A DNA stretch of 64,000 nt, taken from contig JAPLPE010000024.1 of NCBI GenBank assembly GCA_026400355.1, positions 58,037 to 122,036 on the forward strand, read 5' to 3'. Within the stretch, counting starts at the first letter, position 1; every line of letters starts with the position of its first letter. Source of the DNA: Rhodobacterales bacterium. GTDB taxonomy: Bacteria; Pseudomonadota; Alphaproteobacteria; Rhodobacterales; Rhodobacteraceae. Below the pieces are notes generated by a model, which searched no databases, had not been told where the DNA came from, and was given only the letters and a program-made list of their open reading frames with translations. A program made the translations under genes and the position numbers. Below, one piece after another: positions 26,865-35,826 of this stretch.

Positions 26865-28877
26865 TCAGCGCGTCTCGCTCTCCAGGTTAAGCCAGGCAAC
26901 CTCGGCCGGGGTAAGCTTCACCATCAGGCCGGGGAGGGTCGAGACGATCTCTCCGGGGCTGCGCGGGCCGATCAGGGCCAGCGAGGGGAAGGACTGGTCG
27001 AGCACCCAGGCGGTGGCCACGTTATGTGCCGACACGCCGCGCTCGGCTGCCAGTGTCTCCGCGCGCCGCCGGCGTTCGGCATTGGCAGGGCTGCCAAAGC
27101 AGGTTTCGGGCGCGGTATCGGCGGGCAGGCGGTTGCGCAAAGCCTCGGGCAGGAAATAGCCGCGGGCCTGCGACGACCACGAGACATGGACGGTATTGGT
27201 GCGGCGCAGATAATCCAGCGTTTCGGCATTGTTCGATGTGATGCACCCTGCCCAGACAGCTTTCTCCATAACGGCAAGCGACAGGTTGTTGTTGAGTAGC
27301 CGCATCGGCTGCAATCCATGTTTGGCCGCATAGGCATTGGCCTCGGCCAGACGGGCCAAGGTCCAGTTGGAGCCGCCGAATATACCTATCTTGCCCGCTT
27401 TGTGCAGCGCGTTAAGCGCGTCCACGAATTCGCCCACGGGGACGGCAGGGTTATCGCGGTGCATGATGTAGATGGGAACCGAAGCCAGACCCAGCCGTTC
27501 CAGCGTGATGTCCAACTGCGTGCCAATGGCGCGCGGGGTGCAATATGGGGTATGGGCCCCCTTGCCGATGACGACAATGTCCTTGGCCACGCCGCGCGCG
27601 GCAATCCATTCGCCCAGCACCTTCTCATGGTTGCCGCCACCATAGACAAAGCTGGTGTCAAAGCCATTGCCCCCGACCTCCATCCAGGCATCCCAGACCA
27701 CGGCACCTTCGGCCACGGTGTTCCGGTTGTCGCAGCCAATGACGAGTTGCGACATGGGCAGGGCCACGCCGTCAAGCTTGACCTTGGCCATCGGCGGCAG
27801 ACCAGGGGGCACGACACCGGACAGGATGCTGTTGGTGGCCGGGATTTCCGACGCGGTCTTGTAGCCCACATCGGCGCGCCATTTGTCCTGAAGATGGGCA
27901 TTGCCGATGCTGTCGGCATGGTTCGGCGCAGGGTAGGGCGCCTGCAGCAACCCGTCGGCGATCGCCTTGCTGACCAGTTCAGCCTCAAAGGCGAAGAGCA
28001 TCCTTTCGTCACCCAGAACCTCGGTCCGCGTCTCCTTACCCACTGTTATGTGGATCTTCGTGGTCGAGGGGCCCTTGTTCCGGCCGGGGACCCAGGGATC
28101 GTCGATCACGATCTCGCCCTTGATGCCGGTCAGGATAGCGCGGTTGTCCATATTGCGCTGCACAGAGGTCGCGATCTCGGCCGTCACGCCACTGGCGAAC
28201 TTCAGGACGGCATGGGCGACCTTGTCGACCCCGGTTTCTTCCAGGAGGCCGATGCCCTTGAAATCCACCGGATCGGCAAAGGGCTGTCCCACGGCGGCAC
28301 CAGCGAACAGGCGGGTGAGTGAGGCGGGATAGCCGCCCACGTCAAGGATACCGCCCCCGGCGAGACCCAGATCATAGAGGCGGGAGTTGCTTCGGAAGGG
28401 GGCGTTGAAGCCGAACCGGGACTGGATATGCGCCAGATCCCCGATCTCGCCCGATTTCAGGATCTCGAGCACGCGGACGATCTGCGGATGGCAGCGGTAC
28501 ATGAAGGCTTCCATGAAGAAGCGGCCTTCCTGTGCAGCCACTTCAGTCACGGCAATGACCTCGGCCGCATTCAGCCCGGCGGGTTTTTCGCAGAGGACAG
28601 CCTTGCCCGCACGCAGCGCCATGATCGACAGTTCGGCATGCCAGGGATGTGGGGTCGAGATATAGATGGCGTCGATCTGGTCGCTGGCGGCCATGGTGGC
28701 ATAATCGGTAAAGCGCGCGGCATCGGCGACGCGATAGGCATCGCCGAATTCTTTGCGGCGGGCCGCATCGCGGCTGGCGATGGCGACGAGTTTGCCTGCC
28801 GTTGCCTGTGCCAGACCATCCGCAAAGTTATGCGCAATGGCCCCCGGCCCTATGATCCCCCAGCGTGTCACAGCCAT
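26865..28877 (-). CDS. Gfo/Idh/MocA oxidoreductase fused to an aldo/keto reductase
   Basis: A 670-residue protein combining two usually separate enzymes. Residues 1 to about 335 are a Gfo/Idh/MocA dehydrogenase: the nucleotide fold WGIIGPGAIAHNF (6-18), the CEKPAGLN signature and the IHITVGKETR beta-sheet domain. Residues about 365-670 are an aldo/keto reductase, with tetrad residues in GFDTSFVYGGG (Asp, Tyr), VIGKGAH (Lys) and YIMHRDNP (His). Both halves keep their catalytic residues and would oxidise or reduce sugars or cyclitols with NAD(P). The frame is open across the junction with no internal start signal evident, so it is a true fusion. It stands alone between two intergenic repeats. 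Confidence 0.9.
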   Translation of the reverse strand: MAVTRWGIIGPGAIAHNFADGLAQATAGKLVAIASRDAARRKEFGDAYRVADAARFTDYATMAASDQIDAIYISTPHPWHAELSIMALRAGKAVLCEKPAGLNAAEVIAVTEVAAQEGRFFMEAFMYRCHPQIVRVLEILKSGEIGDLAHIQSRFGFNAPFRSNSRLYDLGLAGGGILDVGGYPASLTRLFAGAAVGQPFADPVDFKGIGLLEETGVDKVAHAVLKFASGVTAEIATSVQRNMDNRAILTGIKGEIVIDDPWVPGRNKGPSTTKIHITVGKETRTEVLGDERMLFAFEAELVSKAIADGLLQAPYPAPNHADSIGNAHLQDKWRADVGYKTASEIPATNSILSGVVPPGLPPMAKVKLDGVALPMSQLVIGCDNRNTVAEGAVVWDAWMEVGGNGFDTSFVYGGGNHEKVLGEWIAARGVAKDIVVIGKGAHTPYCTPRAIGTQLDITLERLGLASVPIYIMHRDNPAVPVGEFVDALNALHKAGKIGIFGGSNWTLARLAEANAYAAKHGLQPMRLLNNNLSLAVMEKAVWAGCITSNNAETLDYLRRTNTVHVSWSSQARGYFLPEALRNRLPADTAPETCFGSPANAERRRRAETLAAERGVSAHNVATAWVLDQSFPSLALIGPRSPGEIVSTLPGLMVKLTPAEVAWLNLESETR

Positions 28878-28994
28878 CCAGTCCTCCTCCTGATCCGGTC
28901 GTCAGCCAAAGGGATAGTGGGCGGGGGCGGGAGTGGCAATCTGAATGGCGGCGGGTTTCGGGGAATTATGGACTGTGGGGTTTCATGGGGTTGG

Positions 28995-29044
28995 CCCCGG
29001 TGCGCTGCCCCGGACCCCGAGGTATTCTGACAGCAAAGAAACTT
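28995..29044 (-). repeat. Dispersed TTTCTTTG element, copy 1
   Basis: On the minus strand this reads GTTTCTTTGCTGTCAGAATACCTCGGGG in two conserved blocks, followed by a GGGGCAGCG segment. It is one of four related copies (also at 42086, 49923 and 52798), all between genes and all in the transcription direction of the flanking genes. Confidence 0.6.
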
Positions 29045-29051
29045 GTTGAAA

Positions 29052-29624
29052 TCAGATTTTGGCGACCATGGCGTATTCCGCCTCGAACCATGCCGGGCCG
29101 TTCAGGCGTAGCCAGTTGGCGGTCACGGTGGGGGCGAGGGCCTTCAAGAGGGCGAGGTCGCTGTCTCGCATCGTGTCGCCTGCCTGTGCGGCGAGGATGA
29201 TGAGGCCGCGCGGGGCGCCGTCCCAGATCAGGGGTGCGTAGATGGCGGAACTCATGCGGGCGGTCTTGAGGTATTGCTGGAAGGCGGGGTGCTTGCGCGT
29301 ATCTTCCAGCAGCAGGGGTTCGCCCCTCGCGATGACCCGGCCGGGATGGCCGCCGTCGATGGGGATGAGGAGGCGGCGCTGTTCGGACGGGAAGCCGATA
29401 CTGCCGATCAGCATCTGATGCTTGCGGTCTGGGGTGACGAAGAACGCACCGCCGACAAAGAACTGGCTTTGCCCCTCGTCAAGCGCGCCCTGGCGCAGAT
29501 GGGCTTCGCGGTCCCCCACGACCTCCCACAGGATACGAATGGGGGCGTTGATCGCCTGTTCGGGCGTAGCGGCCTTGGTCGCGGCCCAGGCGGCGGTGGT
29601 AAGGAGGGCGAGAGGGTCGGTCAT
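29052..29624 (-). CDS. GAF-domain-like protein
   Basis: A 190-residue soluble protein without signal or membrane segments. The region from about 70 to 175 has the pattern of a GAF sensor domain: RRLLIPIDGGHPGRVI, then LLLEDTRKHPAFQQY, AIYAPLIWDGAPRGLIIL and a terminal helix SDLALLKALAPTV. GAF domains bind small ligands or nucleotides. No output domain is present. Its start overlaps the amidase stop by 4 bases (ATGA), so it is the last gene of the amidase operon and might be a ligand sensor or accessory factor. The function is unknown. Confidence 0.7.
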   Translation of the reverse strand: MTDPLALLTTAAWAATKAATPEQAINAPIRILWEVVGDREAHLRQGALDEGQSQFFVGGAFFVTPDRKHQMLIGSIGFPSEQRRLLIPIDGGHPGRVIARGEPLLLEDTRKHPAFQQYLKTARMSSAIYAPLIWDGAPRGLIILAAQAGDTMRDSDLALLKALAPTVTANWLRLNGPAWFEAEYAMVAKI

Positions 29625-30946
29625 GGGGCCTCGGTCAGGGATTGGGCCAAAGCGATCAGGCGGCCTTCGCTGAAGGCCGGGCCGATCAGTTGGGCCGAGA
29701 GAGGAAGGCCATCGTCCGGCAGGGGAAAGGCCACGGCGGGCAAGCCCGCGATATTCGCGAGCGCGGTGAAATCGGCCTGATTGGCAGGGGCCGGGGTGCC
29801 GTGCGGGAACGGCTGCTGCGGGGCGGTGGGCAGGAGGAGAGCGTCGAGGCCCTCCATCGCCCGCCGGGCGTCATGAGCGGCGAGGTTCAGGGTGCGGTAG
29901 GCGGCGGCAATCCGCGATCCGGGGGCGGAGAGGCCATAAGCGATGGCGCTACGGAAGGTGTCGGAGAAGCCCTTTGGTGTGGTATCGAGCGCCGCGCCGA
30001 TGAGATGACCGCATTCCGCCTCGGATAGGAGCAGCCCGTCGCGGCGGAGTTTGCCGGTGTCCCATGCGGGAAAGGGGCGGAAGTTGACCCCGGCCCGGCG
30101 CGCGCGCGCGACGAGCGCGTCAAAGGCGGCACGGACAGGCGGGGTGCAGCCCGACAGGAGCGTGTCGTCGGGCAGGCCAAGGTTGATCCTTGCCAGGTCG
30201 GGGCGGGGTGACGTTGCAGTCCATCCGGGCGGAAGGGGGAGGCTGTCAGGGTCGCTCTCGTCCTGTCCGGCAAGGATTGCCGTCAGGAGCGCAATATCAG
30301 CACCGTTGGTGGCAAGGGGCCCGATCGAGTCGAGCGTCCAGGACAGGTGCGACAGGCCCGTGACAGGGATCAATCCGCGCGTCGGCTTGAGTCCCCAGAG
30401 GCCGCAATAGGCGGCCGGGATACGGACCGAGCCCATCGTGTCAGACCCGAGTGTGACCGGCACGATCCCAGCCGCAATGGCGGCGGCAGAGCCTCCGCTG
30501 GACCCGCCCGGGGTATGGCCGGGGGCGGCGGGGTTGTCGCAGCGGCCCCAGAAGGGGTTGTCGGTCGTCGCCCCCAGCGCGCCTTCGTGCATGTTGAGCG
30601 TGCCGATGATGACGCCCCCTGCGGCGCAAAGGCGGGTGATGACGGTCGCGTCGGCTGCGGCGATCCGTTTAGCGAAGGCGCGGGTGCCGCCGGTCGTAGG
30701 GACATTCGCGACGGCGATATTGTCCTTGACGGCCAGCGGGATGCCGTCGAGCGGTCCCAGACTATGCCCCCCGGCGTGGCGGGCGTCGGAGGCCCGGGCA
30801 GCGTCAAGTGCCGTCTCGGGCAGCAGGGTGATGAAGGCGTTGAGGCTTTGCAGGTCATGGGCGCGGTCCAAGGCTGTCCGGGTCAGGGCGAGGGATGTCA
30901 CCTGCCCTGCGGCCAGCGCGCGGCCCATGTCCTGTGCAGTCGTCAT
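29621..30946 (-). CDS. Amidase (amidase signature family)
   Basis: A 441-residue amidase-signature hydrolase that converts a carboxamide to its acid and ammonia. The Ser-cisSer-Lys triad is intact: K74 in LAVKDNI, cis-Ser in GGSSGGSAAA (147-156), and nucleophile S173 in SDTMGSVRIP. Conserved GLWGLKPTRG follows. The C-terminal half is typical of general amidases and lacks GatA-specific context, as gatB and gatC are absent. It overlaps the CoA-ligase gene upstream and the GAF gene downstream by 4 bases each. In this operon it could release a free acid for the CoA ligase to activate; that order is inference. Confidence 0.9.
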   Translation of the reverse strand: MTTAQDMGRALAAGQVTSLALTRTALDRAHDLQSLNAFITLLPETALDAARASDARHAGGHSLGPLDGIPLAVKDNIAVANVPTTGGTRAFAKRIAAADATVITRLCAAGGVIIGTLNMHEGALGATTDNPFWGRCDNPAAPGHTPGGSSGGSAAAIAAGIVPVTLGSDTMGSVRIPAAYCGLWGLKPTRGLIPVTGLSHLSWTLDSIGPLATNGADIALLTAILAGQDESDPDSLPLPPGWTATSPRPDLARINLGLPDDTLLSGCTPPVRAAFDALVARARRAGVNFRPFPAWDTGKLRRDGLLLSEAECGHLIGAALDTTPKGFSDTFRSAIAYGLSAPGSRIAAAYRTLNLAAHDARRAMEGLDALLLPTAPQQPFPHGTPAPANQADFTALANIAGLPAVAFPLPDDGLPLSAQLIGPAFSEGRLIALAQSLTEAP

Positions 30947-32340
30947 GTGCCCGACTTGCGTTTATCGATCAGCCGGATCGGCTTCTGACGCACCTCGATC
31001 TGCGTGAGCGGCGCGAGCGCCCCCGGCGCGGCCAGCGCTACGCCTATCTCGACCCCCAGACGCACACGGAGCAACGCCTCGTAGGGCCCACAGTCAGCCT
31101 CCGTGGCACCCCGCGTCTCGATCCGCACCGTCATCTCCTCGCGCCCATCAACACGCGTGACCTCGCAGAAATATTCCGACAGCAGTTCGGCAAAGTTCTC
31201 GGTCAGGATCGCGCCTATTCCGGTGGGATAGATGTTGATCCCGCGCAGTTTGACCATGTTGTCGGACCGGCCTTGAAAGCCGGCGATACGCCTCAACGTC
31301 AGGCCAAGGGGCGAGGCATCGGTGCGGTAGGCCGACACATCGTGCGTGTTGAACCGGATGATCGGGAATATGTCGTCCTTGTAAAGACAGGTGCAGACCA
31401 TGTCGCCGCTGAGCCCGTCAGCGACGGGCTGACCCGTCTCGATATCGAGGATCTCGATGAACTGGGCATCCTCCTGCACGTAAAGCCCTGCATGATCCGG
31501 CCCTTCGCCCGCGATGGCCCCGGTATCGCCCACGCCATACCAGTCGAACACCTCAGGCCCGCCCCATGCGTCCGACATGGCTTGATGGCTTTCCGCGCCG
31601 ATATGGCCCGCGATCACGCGGATCTTCACGTCACGGCCCGGTTCAATGCCGTTCGTGCGGGCGATGTCGCTCAGATACTTGATGTAGTCGCCAAACCCGA
31701 CCAGCACGGTCGCGTTGAAATCGCGCATCAGCCCGACCTGATTGGCCGACCGCGTCTCGACCCCTGTCCCCGCCGACAGGAACTGCGCCCCGGTCCAATG
31801 TATCACCGCCTCGCGCACATAGTGGCCGCCGTTGACCATCCCGTGACCATAGACCGAATGGATCACATCCTCCCGCGTGATCCCCATCAGCGTATAGAAC
31901 CGAGCCAGCAACAGGTTCTGGATCTCCCGGCTTTTCGGACCAAAGAGGAGCGGCTGCGGCCGGCCCGTCGTGCCCGAGGTCGTCTGAAAGATCAGCGGCG
32001 GGCGTCTGCCGGGGGGATAAGTGTCCAGGCCGTGGAAATCTCCCAGTGGCGGATGCGCCTCGACCGAGGCCATGAGATCGCCCTTGGAATAGGTTGGCAG
32101 CTTGGTGATGTCGTCGAGCGAGGTAACATCCGCAGGCGTGATCCCCGCAGCACCCCAGAGGCGCTGATAGAACGGCACCTTCCACGCAAACTCCAAGACC
32201 TTTAGCAACCGCCGGTTCTGCACTGCGCGCATCTCGTCGCGCGACACGCGGCCATAGCGTGTCAGGAAATCCTCGGGCCGTCCGTATTCGGCAATCATTG
32301 CGGGATAGTCCATCGAGTCGAAATAGGTGGGAAGGCTCAT
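30943..32340 (-). CDS. Phenylacetate-CoA-ligase-like acyl-CoA synthetase
   Basis: A 465-residue adenylate-forming enzyme of the PaaK type, joining a carboxylic acid to CoA with ATP. The ATP-binding signature TTSGTTGRPQP lies near residues 107-117. Next come WYGVGDTGAI and the PIIRFNTHDVSAY segment with the adenylate-contacting Arg/Asp, then the C-terminal lid with GRSDNMVKLRGINIYP. These match phenylacetate-CoA ligases, but the acid could be another aryl or alkyl acid. The start at 32340 (MSLPTYF) overlaps the MmgE/PrpD stop by 4 bases; a longer upstream frame lies inside that gene. Confidence 0.87.
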   Translation of the reverse strand: MSLPTYFDSMDYPAMIAEYGRPEDFLTRYGRVSRDEMRAVQNRRLLKVLEFAWKVPFYQRLWGAAGITPADVTSLDDITKLPTYSKGDLMASVEAHPPLGDFHGLDTYPPGRRPPLIFQTTSGTTGRPQPLLFGPKSREIQNLLLARFYTLMGITREDVIHSVYGHGMVNGGHYVREAVIHWTGAQFLSAGTGVETRSANQVGLMRDFNATVLVGFGDYIKYLSDIARTNGIEPGRDVKIRVIAGHIGAESHQAMSDAWGGPEVFDWYGVGDTGAIAGEGPDHAGLYVQEDAQFIEILDIETGQPVADGLSGDMVCTCLYKDDIFPIIRFNTHDVSAYRTDASPLGLTLRRIAGFQGRSDNMVKLRGINIYPTGIGAILTENFAELLSEYFCEVTRVDGREEMTVRIETRGATEADCGPYEALLRVRLGVEIGVALAAPGALAPLTQIEVRQKPIRLIDKRKSGT

Positions 32341-33674
32341 TCGGGGACTCCGGGCTGGCGGGCAATGGTGCGCATGATCTCGGTCAGTGCAGTCGTATCC
32401 GGGGCGGCTGGCAGGGCAAGCGCGGCCGTCCGCAGGGCGCAGGACAGTGCGGGCGGGACGCCGCCCCATGCGGCAAGGCGGTCGAACTTGGCGATCACCG
32501 CCGCCTCGTCCATCGGATTCTCGGTATCTCCCCAGGCGTCGGCGACATGGGCGGTCAGGGTGTCTCCCCCTGTTGTGACCGAGACGGTCGCGCCGAAATG
32601 GGCAGGGTAGGCGGCTGAGATGGCGGGGTCGGTGGCAACGGTGACTCGGGCGCGCAGCGGGGCATAGGCGGGCAGGTTATCGGGCTCGAACGCGGCCAGC
32701 GGCGGGGGACCATCAGTCAGTGCCACAGCCACAGCGTGCTGAAGAGAAAAGCGTGCCTCGCCGGCCGTTCGCGGATGGCGTCGGTCGCAAAACACGATGG
32801 CATCGCCATAGGTCGCCACAAGGATCGCCTCCGGCACTCGGCCGCCAAGGCCCTCGCGCAGCGCAAGGGCCGCATCGATCGCTGGATGCGCATGGCGACA
32901 GGCGGGCCAAGGCTTGAAGCTGACCTCGTGCAACTTCCATGGCGCATCGGGACTGGCCACAACCCCGGCCGGGTCGCCATCGCGTGCCACGGCGGCAAAG
33001 AACCCTTGCGGCCCGTCGAGAATGAATCGTGGCCCGGCCAGCCCTGCCCCGGCATAGCGTGCCGCAATGACGCCGCGCCGCGCAGCCTCGACCACATGCA
33101 GATGCTTGGTCGCCACTGGCTCGTTCCGGCACTGCCAGAGTCCGCCCGATAGCGACATCGTATGCCCGATTGCCGAAACCGTCGTCGCCCCGTCAAGCCG
33201 CATGAGAGAGGCCGCCGCGACCGCCGACCCCATCCCGCCGCAGGTCGAGGTGTTATGGAAGAACGCATAATGCCCCGGTCCTACATGCGCCCCAAGGCGG
33301 ATCATCGCCTCGTACGCCCGGATCAGCGCTCCCAGCGGATCGGCCCCGCCAAGACCAAGGATCACCGGCAGGATCACCGGGCCGGGGTGCAGCAGCGCCG
33401 CCCTGTGCACATCGTCCATCTCAAGAAGGCTGCCAAGCGCCCCCAGCGCCGCCACCGCCTCGTCCGACCCCGTCCCGGCCAGCGCAAAAGGGTGCAGCCC
33501 GGCCATCGCAGCGATCTTTTGCCCGATCTCCGACCGGGTCCCGGCCAAGGCACAACCCAGCCAATCCAGCACATGCAACGCCGCGCGCGCCCGTTCCGCC
33601 TCCGTCACGGGACGGCCCATGAGGACCATCAGCCCTTCGGTCAGCGAGGCTGTCCGGTCTCCGGTCGGGGGCAT
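32337..33674 (-). CDS. MmgE/PrpD family protein (first copy)
   Basis: A 445-residue member of the MmgE/PrpD family, which includes 2-methylcitrate dehydratase and cis-aconitate decarboxylase. The family hallmarks seen are an N-terminal helical domain with LDWLGCALAGTRSE, a small HPGPVILPVILGL segment, and the KPWPACRHAHPAIDAAL block near residue 265. The reaction is probably a dehydration or decarboxylation of a branched di- or tricarboxylic acid. It is first in the amidase/CoA-ligase operon and divergent from the CoA-transferase gene. A near-perfect copy of the TTGTCCGGACA operator lies 33 bases upstream. A second family member occurs at 40668-42050. Confidence 0.85.
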   Translation of the reverse strand: MPPTGDRTASLTEGLMVLMGRPVTEAERARAALHVLDWLGCALAGTRSEIGQKIAAMAGLHPFALAGTGSDEAVAALGALGSLLEMDDVHRAALLHPGPVILPVILGLGGADPLGALIRAYEAMIRLGAHVGPGHYAFFHNTSTCGGMGSAVAAASLMRLDGATTVSAIGHTMSLSGGLWQCRNEPVATKHLHVVEAARRGVIAARYAGAGLAGPRFILDGPQGFFAAVARDGDPAGVVASPDAPWKLHEVSFKPWPACRHAHPAIDAALALREGLGGRVPEAILVATYGDAIVFCDRRHPRTAGEARFSLQHAVAVALTDGPPPLAAFEPDNLPAYAPLRARVTVATDPAISAAYPAHFGATVSVTTGGDTLTAHVADAWGDTENPMDEAAVIAKFDRLAAWGGVPPALSCALRTAALALPAAPDTTALTEIMRTIARQPGVPE

Positions 33675-33706
33675 GGGATGGTCCCTTTCGGCGGAAAGAC
33701 TTGAAA

Positions 33707-33722
33707 ATTTGTCCGGACATAT
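33707..33722. promoter_or_regulatory. Palindromic operator, copy 1 (one mismatch)
   Basis: ATTTGTCC-GGACATAT differs by one base from the perfect palindrome ATTTGTCC-GGACAAAT found twice near 44.3 kb. It lies in the 97-base gap between the divergent MmgE/PrpD and CoA-transferase genes and so could control both. The GntR/UTRA regulator encoded downstream of the CoA transferase is the best candidate to bind it. Confidence 0.7.
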
Positions 33723-33771
33723 TTATCGGTTTGAGGAAGGCTCGCAAGGGCAAACGGGCGGGCACGGGGCT

Positions 33772-34998
33772 ATGGCACAGGAATTCATCACCCCACGACA
33801 GGCCGCGCTGATCGGGCAGACAGCGGGACGAATCCTGCTGGGCGGCGCGACCGCCGATCCGGTCGCCGTGGTCCATGCCGTCGCTGCCGAACCCTACCTC
33901 TGGCAGGGCAAGACCCTGACCGGGGCCTTCATTCCGGGCGTCAACGAACGCGACTATGCCGCCGTAGGCCATGACACCATGGTCGAGGCGATCTTTGCCA
34001 CGAAGGGCCTCCGCGGCGACGGACGGGTCAAACACCTGCCGCTTCACTATTCCGCCTTCTGGGAGAGGCTCGGACGTCCCGGCATGGTCGATCTGGTTTA
34101 CATGACCATCCCGCCCCCCGCCATGGACGGGACATTCGGCTACGGACTGACCTGCGATTTCATTCCGGCGGTACTGGCAGCCGGGGCCAAAGTCGTGGGC
34201 ATCGTCAACCCCAACATGCCCGACCTCCCCCGTGGCCTCCGCATCCCCCGCGACCGCTTCGCCGCGCTGACAGAGTACGACGCGCCCCTGCCCGAACTCG
34301 GCACCGGCGCCGCAGATGCCGAAAGCATCGCCATCGCCGACCATGTGATCAGCCTCCTGCGCCCCGGCGATACGCTGCAAATGGGGCTGGGAAAACTGCC
34401 GGGCGTGATCCTGTCGCGTCTCGCGGCGGCAGGCCTGCACGATCTGGCCTATCACGGCGGGATGGTGACGCCGGACATCGTAGACGCCGCGCCCCTCTTT
34501 CCGCGCGGCATCACCTCGGGCACGGCGCTGGGCGATGCGGCCTTCTACGCCTGCGTCGCCCGGCTGCCGGGCCTGCGCCTCGCCCCGGTGGGCGTGACCC
34601 ATGCCCATGCAGTGCTGGCCGCGATCCCCTCTCTCGTCGCCGTCAACTCGGTGCTGGAAATCGACCTCACCGGCCAGATGAACGGAGAGGTTGTGTCAGG
34701 CCGCCAGATCAGCGGACAGGGCGGGCTTGTCGACTTCGTCCGGGGTGCCCGCGCTTCGGCCGGGGGGCGGTCCATCGTAGTCCTGCCTGCCACCGCATCC
34801 GGCGGCACGAAAAGCCGAATCCTCAGCCAGCTTGCCGCAGGAACGCCGGTTTCCATCGCACGGGGCGATGCGGATATCGTCGTCACCGAATATGGTGTGG
34901 CCCACCTGCGCGAAGCGTCCCTGGCCGAACGCGCCGAACGCCTGACCGAAATCGCCGCCCCCCAATTCCGCGACGCTCTTGGGAGGGGACCAGCATGA
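33772..34998 (+). CDS. Acetyl-CoA hydrolase/transferase family CoA transferase
   Basis: A 408-residue family I CoA transferase like acetyl-CoA hydrolase, 4-hydroxybutyrate CoA-transferase and itaconate CoA-transferase. Visible family landmarks are the LQMGLGKLPGVI glycine loop, YHGGMVTPDIVD, the active-site strand NSVLEIDLTGQMNGE holding the expected catalytic glutamate, and the C-terminal VVTEYGVAHLREAS. It would move CoA from acetyl- or succinyl-CoA to an organic acid. The start at 33772 (MAQEF) fits the family; the frame is open further upstream through the operator, which cannot be coding. Its stop overlaps the GntR start by 4 bases. Confidence 0.87.
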   Translation: MAQEFITPRQAALIGQTAGRILLGGATADPVAVVHAVAAEPYLWQGKTLTGAFIPGVNERDYAAVGHDTMVEAIFATKGLRGDGRVKHLPLHYSAFWERLGRPGMVDLVYMTIPPPAMDGTFGYGLTCDFIPAVLAAGAKVVGIVNPNMPDLPRGLRIPRDRFAALTEYDAPLPELGTGAADAESIAIADHVISLLRPGDTLQMGLGKLPGVILSRLAAAGLHDLAYHGGMVTPDIVDAAPLFPRGITSGTALGDAAFYACVARLPGLRLAPVGVTHAHAVLAAIPSLVAVNSVLEIDLTGQMNGEVVSGRQISGQGGLVDFVRGARASAGGRSIVVLPATASGGTKSRILSQLAAGTPVSIARGDADIVVTEYGVAHLREASLAERAERLTEIAAPQFRDALGRGPA

Positions 34999-35756
34999 CC
35001 GCAGCCCCGGACACGGACGACCGCCCCCGCTACCAGATCATTGGCGACGTCCTATCAGAGCGGATCCAGGACGGGCTCTATCCGCTGGGAACCCAGCTTC
35101 CCACGGAAAGCGAACTCTGCGCAGAATTCGGCATCAGCCGCCACACAGTCCGCGAATCCTTGCGGCTGGTGACCGAGGCCGGTCTTATCCAGCGCCGTCA
35201 GGGCTCGGGCAGTCTCGTCGTCGCAACCCGCCCGCATCAGACCTATGTCCACGCCATGCGGTCGCTGAACGAGCTCTTCCAATATGCCGCTGACACCCGC
35301 TTCCGCATCCGTACCGTCGCGATGGAAATCCCCGGACCGGACCACGTCGAAGATCTCGGCCCCGCCGCCTCCGACGCCTGGATCAAGGCCGAAGGTCTGC
35401 GGCTGGAACAGTCGGGCGACGTAGCGATCTGCTTCAGCTACGTCTTCATCAACCGCGACTTTGCTGCCATCGCCCCCGATCTGCCAGGCCTCTCCGGCGC
35501 GATCTACCGCCATGTCGAGGATCGCTTTGGTGTCGAGGTCGCTCTTGTCGATCAGGACATTCGCGTCATGCTGATCCCCTTGCAAGCGGCGCAAGCGATG
35601 AATCAGAAGATCAAATCCTTGGCCGTCCGCGTCGTGCGCCGGTATCTCGACGCCGAAGGGCGGCTCCTCCTCGCCTCTGTCAACTACCACCCGGCCGACC
35701 GGTTTTCCTATTCGATGCGCCTCCGCCGTGAAGGGCCAAAGGGGGCGTGGGCGTGA
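34995..35756 (+). CDS. GntR family regulator (HutC/UTRA type)
   Basis: A 253-residue transcription factor. Residues about 12-78 form the GntR winged helix (LPTESELCAEFGISRHTVRE, then GLIQRRQGSGSLVV). Residues about 95-245 form a UTRA ligand-binding domain ending in the typical ASVNYHPADRFSYSMRLRR. UTRA repressors release DNA when they bind a pathway metabolite. It is co-transcribed with the CoA transferase and sits in the centre of the catabolic island. The three ATTTGTCCGGACAAAT-type palindromes in this window all lie in the island's divergent promoters, so self- and island-wide control is inferred. Confidence 0.92.
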   Translation: MTAAPDTDDRPRYQIIGDVLSERIQDGLYPLGTQLPTESELCAEFGISRHTVRESLRLVTEAGLIQRRQGSGSLVVATRPHQTYVHAMRSLNELFQYAADTRFRIRTVAMEIPGPDHVEDLGPAASDAWIKAEGLRLEQSGDVAICFSYVFINRDFAAIAPDLPGLSGAIYRHVEDRFGVEVALVDQDIRVMLIPLQAAQAMNQKIKSLAVRVVRRYLDAEGRLLLASVNYHPADRFSYSMRLRREGPKGAWA

Positions 35757-35825
35757 TGGGGGGGTAAACCCTGCCCTACCCAGCGGACACGGATCACATC
35801 AGCGTAGGGCAGGGTTCACCCCGCC
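35757..35825. repeat. REP-like inverted pair between convergent genes
   Basis: GGTAAACCCTGCCCTAC (about 35763-35779) is inverted as GTAGGGCAGGGTTCACC (about 35804-35820), with about 24 bases between. The pair fills the whole gap between the convergent 3' ends of the GntR and CaiB genes, so it may also act as a two-way terminator or RNA-stabilising structure. It is the same family as 26782-26850. Confidence 0.7.
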
Positions 35826-35826
35826 A

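Noticed and set aside
33619..33771. N-terminal extension of the CoA transferase to 33619
   Set aside because: The extension overlaps the divergent gene and the palindromic operator, and has no similarity to the family.
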